A DNA stretch of 64,000 nucleotides. Origin: Paenibacillus methanolicus (lineage in GTDB: Bacteria; Bacillota; Bacilli; Paenibacillales; Paenibacillaceae). The stretch's first letter is position 1; every line of letters begins with the position of its first letter. The stretch is from assembly GCF_008124765.1 (NCBI RefSeq), contig NZ_VNHS01000004.1, positions 1-64,000 of the forward strand, read 5' to 3'. The notes under the pieces were generated by a model. It was given only the letters and a program-made list of their open reading frames with translations. It ran no database searches and was not told where the DNA came from. Positions 48,978-56,091 of the stretch are shown piece by piece. A program made the translations under genes and the position numbers.

Positions 48978-50339
48978 ATGAGCTTGTTCGACGACGATTT
49001 TTATTCGACCCGCGTCTCGCGTCGCGTCCGTTCTTCGTCCCAAACGGAGGACCGGCGGTTCTTGACCCGTCCCCGCCGCAGCAGCCGGTCTTGGTCGCAG
49101 GTCCGGCTCGCGGCGGCCTCCTCCCTTGTAAGCGCGGCGGCGGTCGTGCTCCTGTTCGGCTTGTTCACCGGCGGCTTCGACCGGGGCTCCGGCCCGCTGG
49201 CGGACGCGCGCCCGGCGGTGGCCACGGTGCAGACGACCGACCCGCTCGAGAAGACGGTCGAAGCGGCGGGCAAGGTCCGTCCGGCCGTCGTCAGCATCAT
49301 TAACGAGCAATCGCTCGCGGTGCTGCAAGGCGAGGCGCCGGAGGAGACGACCGGCGAAGAAGAGCTGACGCAGGCGGCGCTGGGTTCGGGCGTGATTTTC
49401 GAGAAAGAGAATGGCAAAGCCCATATCATCACGAACGCGCATGTCGTGGCGGATGCGGCGGCCCTGAAGGCCGTCCTTAGCACGGGCGAGGTGCGCGAGG
49501 CGACGCTGATCGGCGCCGACACGATTACCGATCTGGCCGTGCTCGAGATCGATGCCGGCGGGATCGATACGGTCGCGGAGATCGGCGACTCCAAGGAGCT
49601 GCGCGCCGGCCAGGTGGTCATGGCGATCGGCAACCCGCTGGGCTTGTCCGACTCGCTGACGATGGGCATCGTGAGCAAGACCGAGCGCGTCATACCGGTG
49701 TCGCTCGCGCAGGACGGCGTTTACGACTGGGAGCAGGAAGTAATCCAGGTCGATGCGTCCATTAACCAGGGCAACAGCGGCGGTCCGCTGATCGACTTGA
49801 ACGGCCGCGTCATGGGCATCAACAGCATGAAGGTATCCGATTTCGGCGTGGAAGGGGTCGGCTTCGCGATTCCGACGAACGAAGCGATGCCGATCGTGCA
49901 GAGCCTGCTCGATTACGGCAAAGTGAAGCGTCCTTATCTGGGCGTGTACACGATGGACGTCGATCAGTATTTGGCTCAGCAGGAGGCGGCGAGCTTGGAA
50001 TCCGGCGGCCATGAGCCGGAGGAAGAGGGCGCAACGGGCGAAGACGAAGGCGCCTATGAAGAGGACGCCAGCTTGCCGCAAGCGGACCTCAAGTTGCCGG
50101 AGGAAGTCGATAAGGGCGTTATCGTCCTGGAGGCGGTCGGACCGGCAGCCGATGCGGGGCTGGCGTTCAACGACGTCATCGTCAAGCTCGACAAGCAGAC
50201 GATCGGCAGCACGCTGGATTTGCGGAAGTACCTGTACGAGGCGAAAGAGATCGGCCAATCGATCGACGTGACGTTCTACCGGGACGGCGAGCGCCAGACG
50301 CTGACGCTCGAATTGCGGGAGAAGACGGAGGACGAATAA
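48978..50339 (+). CDS. htrA: HtrA/DegP-type serine protease (YycK-like)
   Basis: The product is 453 aa. A basic N-terminal tail precedes one transmembrane helix (about residues 44-63). The trypsin-like domain has the catalytic triad in TNAHVV (His about 153), TDLAVLE (Asp about 185) and GNSGGPL (Ser about 265). A C-terminal PDZ domain begins RPYLGVYTMD and ends GLAFNDVIVKL. The PDZ domain is split by a very acidic insert at about residues 335-375. The position after walJ is the same as yycK in Bacillus. The ATG has GAGAGGAG upstream. Confidence 0.95.
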   Translation: MSLFDDDFYSTRVSRRVRSSSQTEDRRFLTRPRRSSRSWSQVRLAAASSLVSAAAVVLLFGLFTGGFDRGSGPLADARPAVATVQTTDPLEKTVEAAGKVRPAVVSIINEQSLAVLQGEAPEETTGEEELTQAALGSGVIFEKENGKAHIITNAHVVADAAALKAVLSTGEVREATLIGADTITDLAVLEIDAGGIDTVAEIGDSKELRAGQVVMAIGNPLGLSDSLTMGIVSKTERVIPVSLAQDGVYDWEQEVIQVDASINQGNSGGPLIDLNGRVMGINSMKVSDFGVEGVGFAIPTNEAMPIVQSLLDYGKVKRPYLGVYTMDVDQYLAQQEAASLESGGHEPEEEGATGEDEGAYEEDASLPQADLKLPEEVDKGVIVLEAVGPAADAGLAFNDVIVKLDKQTIGSTLDLRKYLYEAKEIGQSIDVTFYRDGERQTLTLELREKTEDE

Positions 50340-50529
50340 TGCCGTGCGGATGGCGGTCTTGGGCATATGCCCGAGGCCGCTATTTTGCATCTACCGCGGA
50401 CGTTGCCGATCCACGTGCCTGTGGTGTAAGATTGGAAGACGACAAGCGTTAACGCCCGGTGGCTAAAAATTGGCGTTTTGGTCGATGCTACTAGGCAGGA
50501 CAGATTATGAGAACGAGGGAACTGACCGC

Positions 50530-50697
50530 ATGTATTGTGTATGCAAAGAACATATTGAACTGGCGATCGACAAGTTCGTGGACGACTACGAAGACGCGCC
50601 GGATATCGTGGATTTGGGGACGACGAAGTTTAGCGATTGGGAAGCGCCCGCGACGTGCGATATGTGCGCGAGCATCGCGGCGTATTTGGTCGTATAA
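50530..50697 (+). CDS. yyzF: CxxH/CxxC small protein (YyzF-like)
   Basis: The product is 55 aa. It begins MYCVCKEHIELAIDKFVDDY and ends with CDMCASIAAYLVV; the CKEH and CDMC pairs are probably a metal site. The family is named for the CxxH and CxxC motifs, lies next to rlmH/htrA in Bacillales, and has no known function. The ATG at 50530 has GAGGG 10 nt upstream. Confidence 0.88.
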   Translation: MYCVCKEHIELAIDKFVDDYEDAPDIVDLGTTKFSDWEAPATCDMCASIAAYLVV

Positions 50698-50871
50698 TGC
50701 TCCGATTACTCCTGTCCGCTCCCGTTGTAGACCTGTTCCTCGATTAGATGAATGCTGAAGCAGTAGGAAAAGGCCTACAAAAGTCGCTTATCAGGAGTAA
50801 TCTCCGCTGCAGGGTGGTGCTGGTTGGTTGCGTCCAGCACGAATGATGAAACCTTAGAGCAGAAACCTTAG

Positions 50872-50923
50872 ACATCACCTCAAGCGGTAAGTGCTTACCG
50901 GCTGAATGAGGTGATGTTTTTTT
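50872..50923 (+). terminator. Strong terminator after yyzF
   Basis: ACATCACCTCA (50872-50882) pairs with TGAGGTGATGT (50907-50917), and CGGTAAG/CTTACCG pair inside it. Seven Ts follow. Just upstream AAACCTTAGA occurs twice (about 50849-50871). Confidence 0.9.
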
Positions 50924-51041
50924 GTTGTGGGACTGGACGCAGAAGTCGTTTGAAGAGGAGAATGGATTAGCATAAACACTGCTGAATGGCAAACATGAAA
51001 CCAGCCCCGCAAAGCATCCAAAAATAATTTTCGTCTCCCGA

Positions 51042-51056
51042 TGATAATAATTATCA
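51042..51056. promoter_or_regulatory. Perfect 7-1-7 Fur box, no adjacent intact target
   Basis: TGATAATAATTATCA matches the Bacillus Fur consensus TGATAATnATTATCA exactly. No iron-uptake gene starts within reach on either strand. On the minus strand a short frame with signal-peptide-like character runs through it but shows no recognisable protein. Confidence 0.7.
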
Positions 51057-51079
51057 TTCTTGGTTAATATATAAGTGAG

Positions 51080-51129
51080 CAAGGTGAACCGGTTAACGCC
51101 GTCTTTGCGGCGAAGCGAGTTTCATTCCG
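51080..51129. repeat. Dispersed ~50-bp hairpin element, copy 2
   Basis: Matches the element at 30601-30651. Here the inner stem is CGCCG/CGGCG around TCTTTG, changed on both sides compared with copy 1. It directly abuts the 55-bp tandem repeat array. Confidence 0.65.
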
Positions 51130-51133
51130 GTAA

Positions 51134-51516
51134 AGCTGATTGGTTTGCGTTCACAATCCGAAGATTGGGAATGCAGCATTCAGCTAAAAGCTGATTGGTT
51201 TGCGTTCACAATCCGAAGATTGGGAATGCAGCATTCAGCTAAAAGCGGATTGGTTTGCGTTCACAATCCGAAGATTGGGAATGCAGCATTCAGCTAAAAG
51301 CGGATTGGTTTGCGTTCACAATCCGAAGATTGGGAATGCCAGCATTCAGCTAAAAGCTGATTGGTTTGCGTTCACAATCCGAAGATTGGGAATGCAGCAT
51401 TCAGCTAAAAGCGGATTGGTTTGCGTTCACAATCCGAAGATTGGGAATGCAGCATTCAGCTAAAAGCGGATTGGTTTGCGTTCACAATCCGAAGATTGGG
51501 AATGCAGCATTCAGCG
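51134..51516. repeat. Seven tandem copies of a 55-bp repeat
   Basis: The core GATTGGTTTGCG begins at 51138, 51193, 51248, 51303, 51359, 51414 and 51469, a strict 55-bp period with one 56-bp unit. Copies are near identical; the only repeated variation is CTGATTGG versus CGGATTGG, plus one inserted C in the fourth. Each unit can fold: TGCGTTC/GAATGCA, one mismatch, then CAATC/GATTG closed by CGAA. There are no spacers, so it is not a CRISPR array. Confidence 0.92.
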
Positions 51517-51519
51517 AAA

Positions 51520-51551
51520 GGAAAAGGACAGCCGGTCGCTCGGCTGCCCCA
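51520..51551 (-). terminator. Terminator of the DUF1540 gene
   Basis: On the minus strand a GCAGCCG/CGGCTGT hairpin is followed by CCTTTTCC. It sits between the DUF1540 gene and the tandem repeats. Confidence 0.6.
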
Positions 51552-51569
51552 AGAAATTGCTTCGTGAAG

Positions 51570-51725
51570 TTAGATCTTCGGTTCGAACGTTTTGCAATCC
51601 GTTTCCTCCGAATTGCTGGCCTGCTTGCCACGGTTGCTCACCACGTAAATGGAGGAAGCGTTGCATTGGTTGCCGGCGGCCCAGTACTTGCAGTTGTTCA
51701 CTTCGCACAGAACATCTTTCGCCAT
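51570..51725 (-). CDS. DUF1540 domain small protein
   Basis: The product is 51 aa: MAKDVLCEVNNCKYWAAGNQ, then CNASSIYVVSN and ETDCKTFEPKI. The four cysteines in CxxxxxC, GNQC and TDC with the AxxIxV core are the DUF1540 signature, a small probable metal-binding fold of unknown role common in spore formers. The ATG at 51725 has AGGAGG 9 nt upstream and the gene ends with TAA at 51570. Confidence 0.88.
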   Translation of the reverse strand: MAKDVLCEVNNCKYWAAGNQCNASSIYVVSNRGKQASNSEETDCKTFEPKI

Positions 51726-51977
51726 GAGAATTCACCTCCTTGGCATTAGGATGGTCGAACGGTGTACCTCTTTATACCTCGGACAGCCTGCTTTGAATCT
51801 CTTTTTTTAGGAGAGACAAGGCGGGCTTGTTCGAGTTGGCGTCATTCGCAAGGTGGAATCGGTCGACGGTCGGTCGCAGGTGGGATAGAATAAGGAGTTG
51901 TCAGGTGTTGAAGATGCAGATCCTTTCCGGTTGCCGGACGGGGGATGAATATAGAGCAGCGAAGGAGCAGCAGGACC

Positions 51978-52457
51978 ATGCACATTCAGTTGATTACGGT
52001 TGGCAAGTTGAAAGAGAAATATTGGAACGACGCCGTGGCGGAGTACGCCAAGCGGCTGGGGGCTTACGCGAAGCTCCACCTGCGCGAGGTGCCGGACGAG
52101 AAAGCGCCGGAGAACATGAGCGCGGCCGAGGCGGAGCAGGTGAAGCAGCGGGAGGGCGAGCGCATCCTGGCGGCGATCAAGCCGGACGCGCACGTCGTGG
52201 CGCTGGCGATCGAGGGCGAGACGTGGACGAGCGAGCAGCTGGCGACGCATTTGGACAAGCAGGCGGTGTATGGCGGGGGTTCGGTCGCTTTCGTCATCGG
52301 AGGCTCGCTGGGACTGTCCGGCGCGGTCATGGCGCGGGCGGATAAGAAGCTGAGCTTCGGGCGTATGACGTACCCGCACCAGATGATGAAGGTCATGGTG
52401 CTGGAGCAGGTGTATCGCGCATTTAAGATTAATCGGGGAGAACCTTATCATAAGTAG
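51978..52457 (+). CDS. rlmH: 23S rRNA (pseudouridine-1915-N3)-methyltransferase RlmH
   Basis: The product is 159 aa, SPOUT fold. It begins [20 protein letters not shown] and has the SAM-binding knot [12 protein letters not shown] and the conserved tail [26 protein letters not shown], ending INRGEPYHK. The Tyr-His end is required for the active site. The ATG at 51978 follows AAGGAG. It is the last of the conserved origin-region genes. Confidence 0.97.
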   Translation: MHIQLITVGKLKEKYWNDAVAEYAKRLGAYAKLHLREVPDEKAPENMSAAEAEQVKQREGERILAAIKPDAHVVALAIEGETWTSEQLATHLDKQAVYGGGSVAFVIGGSLGLSGAVMARADKKLSFGRMTYPHQMMKVMVLEQVYRAFKINRGEPYHK

Positions 52458-52561
52458 GGCGAAATGAATCACTCCATTATGGTACATTTGTATGCAATAA
52501 GACTTATAACGAAATGAAGTTATGGACATATCGCGCCAAGGACATAAAGGAGTTGTGTCAA

Positions 52562-53224
52562 ATGAATAAGAATAAAAGTACGGAAATGAAACGTTCTTCA
52601 AAAGCAGAAAACATTCTATCACAGATCAATAGTAAAACGAAGCTAGGCGACTTACGAATGATCGCGAAGGATATTAAAATCGATCACGAACTAGCTATGG
52701 AACTTTGGTCAACCGAAGCGTTTTTGCCCAGACTATTGGCGATCTTGCTTATGGACAAAAAACTTCTTTCAGAAGATGTGCTAAATAGGCTTGATAAGGA
52801 TATGCAGATTCACGCATTCGATGAGCGAAATAACGTAATGGATTGGTTAATGGCTAATCAGCTCACCAAAGACAAGAAGAACATTGCATTGATGGAGTTA
52901 TGGCAAAATAGTCCTTCTGCTCTTCAAAGGCGAGCCTTCTGGTATTATAAAGGGCGATTGAGATGGACAGGACAAACGCCGCCTGATAACACCGAGGACT
53001 TGCTATCTGCAATTGAAGCTACGATTACGCAGGAAGAACCGGAAGTTCAATGGGCGATGAATTTCACCGCAGGATGGATAGGCGTTTATGATGAAAAGTA
53101 TCGAGCACGTTGTATTAAACTTGGTGAGAAAACGGGTCTTTATAAAGATGATAGGGTATCAAAGGGCTGTACGCCCAATTATTTGCCGGCATTCATTGCG
53201 ATTGAAGTTAACAAACGTGCTTGA
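52562..53224 (+). CDS. DNA alkylation repair protein, AlkD family
   Basis: The product is 220 aa, predicted all-helical HEAT-like repeats. LGDLRMIAKDIKIDHELAME, ALQRRAFWYYKGRLRWTG and EVQWAMNFTAGWIGVYD match the AlkD-like family that excises alkylated bases. The ATG at 52562 has AAGGAG 9 nt upstream. Base composition is clearly more AT-rich than the neighbouring genes, suggesting later acquisition. A terminator follows. Confidence 0.75.
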   Translation: MNKNKSTEMKRSSKAENILSQINSKTKLGDLRMIAKDIKIDHELAMELWSTEAFLPRLLAILLMDKKLLSEDVLNRLDKDMQIHAFDERNNVMDWLMANQLTKDKKNIALMELWQNSPSALQRRAFWYYKGRLRWTGQTPPDNTEDLLSAIEATITQEEPEVQWAMNFTAGWIGVYDEKYRARCIKLGEKTGLYKDDRVSKGCTPNYLPAFIAIEVNKRA

Positions 53225-53260
53225 TGTGAAAATAAAGGAATTCAAAGCCTCAATATGGAT

Positions 53261-53295
53261 AAAGGATCTGAAGGTAAGCTTCCAGATCCTTTTTG
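53261..53295 (+). terminator. Terminator of the AlkD-like gene
   Basis: AAGGATCTG and CAGATCCTT form a 9-bp stem, followed by Ts. Confidence 0.9.
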
Positions 53296-53362
53296 CTTAA
53301 ATTCATAAGTGAGGGTGAAATTACGAAACTATGAATGAACGCTGCTCTGGGGGATCTAGCTT

Positions 53363-54256
53363 ATGGAATTATACAAAGAACCGATTGTTTATCACGATCC
53401 GCTGCTGCGTATTCAAATCCGCAGCTTTTACACGGCCGCGATCTGTCAGCATGGATGGCACTTCCACCCGGAGCTAGAGATTATTGCCGTACGATCCGGA
53501 ACGATGGAAATCCACACACCGGATGAAGTCTATCACTTGCGAGCGGGGGACGTGTTAATTCTGGGTTCTTGTCACCCCCATCTCGATCTGAGAAAACAAA
53601 ACCAAGTGGTGGATTATGTGGTGATCCAATTCGAGCTGGAGGCATTCTTGGATTCCAACATGCTCCCTTTCCTTTACTTGTTTCAAGAATCATTGCTGCC
53701 TTTGGTTAAGTTAAACTCCTTGTTTAGGGACAACCCGGAATTGCGGGAACAATTCTACGCCACCGTAATCGAATTGCAAAGGGAACATGAACAGAGGCAA
53801 AGAGGCTATGAGATGGCCATTAACTATCTGGTCAAGAAAAGTCTCTTCCTCTTATTGCGCCATGACAATGAGGGGAAGTTGGATCACAACCGATCGATGA
53901 ACTATGCCAAGCTCAAATTAGTGTTCGATTATGTGGAAGCTCATTTATCCGACAAAATAACGGTGGAGCAGGCCTGTCTTCTCGTCAATTTCAGCTATAC
54001 CTATTTCCTTAAATATTTCAAACAAACCTTGGGCATGACGTTCACGGACTATGTCATTCATCGCAGGATCAAATATGCCGAACGCCTGCTGCTGACCGAA
54101 GATCTCAGCATTGCCCAGATTGCCGAGCAGGTCGGCTTGCCGAACCTATCGCACTTCTACAAGTTGTTCAGACGCGTCCATCATTGTTCCCCTAAAAGCT
54201 TTAAAGACGCCATCCTAGCCAGAGCGAACGAAACCGTTCACGGTAAGAGCGTATGA
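53363..54256 (+). CDS. AraC family transcriptional regulator
   Basis: The product is 297 aa. An N-terminal cupin sensor domain (HGWHFHPELEIIAVRSGTME, then GDVLILGSCHPH) is followed by a linker and a C-terminal double helix-turn-helix (about residues 190-290). The HTH region has ITVEQACLLVNFSYTYFLKY and LSIAQIAEQVGLPNLSHFYK. The cupin suggests sugar sensing. It lies 116 bp ahead of the GH13 operon in the same direction and is its likely regulator. Confidence 0.9.
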   Translation: MELYKEPIVYHDPLLRIQIRSFYTAAICQHGWHFHPELEIIAVRSGTMEIHTPDEVYHLRAGDVLILGSCHPHLDLRKQNQVVDYVVIQFELEAFLDSNMLPFLYLFQESLLPLVKLNSLFRDNPELREQFYATVIELQREHEQRQRGYEMAINYLVKKSLFLLLRHDNEGKLDHNRSMNYAKLKLVFDYVEAHLSDKITVEQACLLVNFSYTYFLKYFKQTLGMTFTDYVIHRRIKYAERLLLTEDLSIAQIAEQVGLPNLSHFYKLFRRVHHCSPKSFKDAILARANETVHGKSV

Positions 54257-54372
54257 TCACAATCCACAACAGAATAGCATCATGATGGAGCGGTATCGGA
54301 TATTGGAAGCCTATCCCAATACGGATACGATAGACGAAGAGAGCGAAATAAAAATCTTCGAGGTGACTTCAT

Positions 54373-56091
54373 ATGGTGCAGCAAGTAGATGATAAGAGGA
54401 AATGGTGGAAAGAAAGCGTCGTGTATCAAATTTACCCGAGAAGTTTCATGGATACCAATGGAGATGGCATTGGAGACCTGAAAGGGATTATTTCGAAGCT
54501 GGATTATCTCCGCGATTTAGGCGTTGACGTGATTTGGATCTGTCCATTCTACCAATCGCCTAACGACGATAACGGTTATGATATTAGCGATTATTATGCG
54601 GTGGCCGAAGAATTCGGAACGATGGAAGACTTTGAGCAGTTATTGGCAGAAGCGCATCGCAGGGGAATCAAGGTGATCGCCGATCTCGTCTTAAACCATA
54701 CGTCGGACGAGCATCCATGGTTCGTAGAAGCCCGGGCATCCAAAGACAGCCCTAAACGCGATTATTATATATGGAAAAAAGGAAAAGAGAACAAAGAGCC
54801 CCCATCGAACTGGGGATCGTTCTTCGGCGGTTCCGCATGGGAATTCGATGAACAATCCGAGGAGTATTATTTACATATTTTCAACCGCAAGCAACCGGAT
54901 TTGAATTGGGAGAATCCGCTCCTCATCGAAGAGCTTCATCGCATGGTACGCTGGTGGCTGGATAAAGGCTTGGATGGATTTCGTATCGATGCGATCAATC
55001 ATATCGTCAAGATGGACGGTTATCCGGATGCAGAAGCGCCGGCTCATGAGAAAATCGTATCCGCGCATCATTTCTTCTCGAATCTCCCCAAAGTACACGA
55101 TCATATCCAACATCTTCATCGCGAAGTGTTGAGTCACTATGACATTATGACCGTCGGGGAAGCGGCGAACACGGGTCCGGAAGAAGCGTTGTTGTATGTA
55201 GGCGACAATCGAGACGAGCTTAACATGGTCTTTCACTTTGAGCATATAAGCATGGACAATAACAACGCAGGTCTCGAAAGCTGGGAAAAGCAGCCTTGGC
55301 AGTTGTCTCGGCTCAAAGAAATTCTGAATCAATGGCAAACCAAACTGCATGCCAAAGGGTGGAATGCGAACTTCTGGAGCAATCATGATCAGCCGCGGGC
55401 CGTTTCTCGCTTTGGAAATGATCGGGAGTTCCGTATCGAGTCGGCGAAGCTATTGGCAACCCTGATATTCATGCTGGAAGGCACCCCCTATATCTATCAA
55501 GGGGAAGAGATCGGCATGACGAATATCAAGTTGGATGCGATTGATGACTATCGGGATAGCGTGACCCATCAATTTTACCGCCAGGCACAGAAGGAAGGTT
55601 GGACGGAGGATCGGATCATGCGGGCCATCCACCAATCCAGCAGAGACAATGCCCGAACGCCCATGCAATGGAATGACCAACCGCATGGCGGGTTCACGAC
55701 CGGAACGCCATGGATGCAAGCGAATCCCAATGCAAGCTGGATTAATGTGGAGGCAGCTGAGCAAGAACCGAACTCTATATTGAACTATTACAAGAAACTA
55801 ATTGCGCTTCGCAAACAACATCTCGTTGCCGTTTATGGCCAATATGAACCCCTTCTCCATGACCATTCATCCATTCTAGCCTTCACTAGGACTCTAGGGA
55901 AAGAACAATTAGTCGTGGTTATGAACTTCGCGGCCGCATTGGCACGCTTGGAAATCCCTGATGTTCTGGCTGACCCATCGATTCGATTACTGTTATCCAA
56001 TGTAGCGTCGTCTACGCATGAAACGTTGGCTGAGGATCGCCTTCAGCCCTATGAGTCAAGAATCTATGTAAGGGAGGTCATCCCATGCTAA
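54373..56091 (+). CDS. GH13 alpha-glucosidase (oligo-1,6-glucosidase / trehalose-6-phosphate hydrolase type)
   Basis: The product is 572 aa, intracellular (no signal peptide). The (beta/alpha)8 GH13 motifs are complete: VVYQIYPRSFMDTNGDGIGD, VIADLVLNHTSDEHPWF, nucleophile Asp206 in GFRIDAIN, acid/base Glu263 in TVGEAAN and Asp339 in SNHDQPR. QPDLNWENP and NARTPMQWNDQPHGGFT are typical of subfamily GH13_31. It likely cleaves short alpha-1,6 or alpha-1,4 glucosides; exact substrate is not decided by motifs. It overlaps the next gene by 7 nt. Confidence 0.93.
   Translation: MVQQVDDKRKWWKESVVYQIYPRSFMDTNGDGIGDLKGIISKLDYLRDLGVDVIWICPFYQSPNDDNGYDISDYYAVAEEFGTMEDFEQLLAEAHRRGIKVIADLVLNHTSDEHPWFVEARASKDSPKRDYYIWKKGKENKEPPSNWGSFFGGSAWEFDEQSEEYYLHIFNRKQPDLNWENPLLIEELHRMVRWWLDKGLDGFRIDAINHIVKMDGYPDAEAPAHEKIVSAHHFFSNLPKVHDHIQHLHREVLSHYDIMTVGEAANTGPEEALLYVGDNRDELNMVFHFEHISMDNNNAGLESWEKQPWQLSRLKEILNQWQTKLHAKGWNANFWSNHDQPRAVSRFGNDREFRIESAKLLATLIFMLEGTPYIYQGEEIGMTNIKLDAIDDYRDSVTHQFYRQAQKEGWTEDRIMRAIHQSSRDNARTPMQWNDQPHGGFTTGTPWMQANPNASWINVEAAEQEPNSILNYYKKLIALRKQHLVAVYGQYEPLLHDHSSILAFTRTLGKEQLVVVMNFAAALARLEIPDVLADPSIRLLLSNVASSTHETLAEDRLQPYESRIYVREVIPC

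Noticed and set aside
48972-50390. A 472-codon minus-strand frame antisense to htrA
   Set aside because: Antisense artefact rich in Arg, Leu and His without a recognisable domain.
50744-51082. A 112-codon minus-strand frame with a signal-peptide-like stretch starting near the Fur box
   Set aside because: Its start lies upstream of the Fur box, the frame runs through a strong terminator and no mature domain follows.
51134-51516. CRISPR array
   Set aside because: Units are contiguous with no unique spacers and no cas genes nearby.
51200-51749. Open frames through the 55-bp repeats (MRSQSEDW...)
   Set aside because: The repeat has no stop in several frames; the frames shift with each unit, have no ribosome site and run antisense to the DUF1540 gene.
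54282-54392. A 36-codon frame in the gap before the first GH13 gene
   Set aside because: No good ribosome site and it overlaps the GH13 start; an imperfect hairpin in the same place explains part of the sequence. Possibly a relic, not callable.
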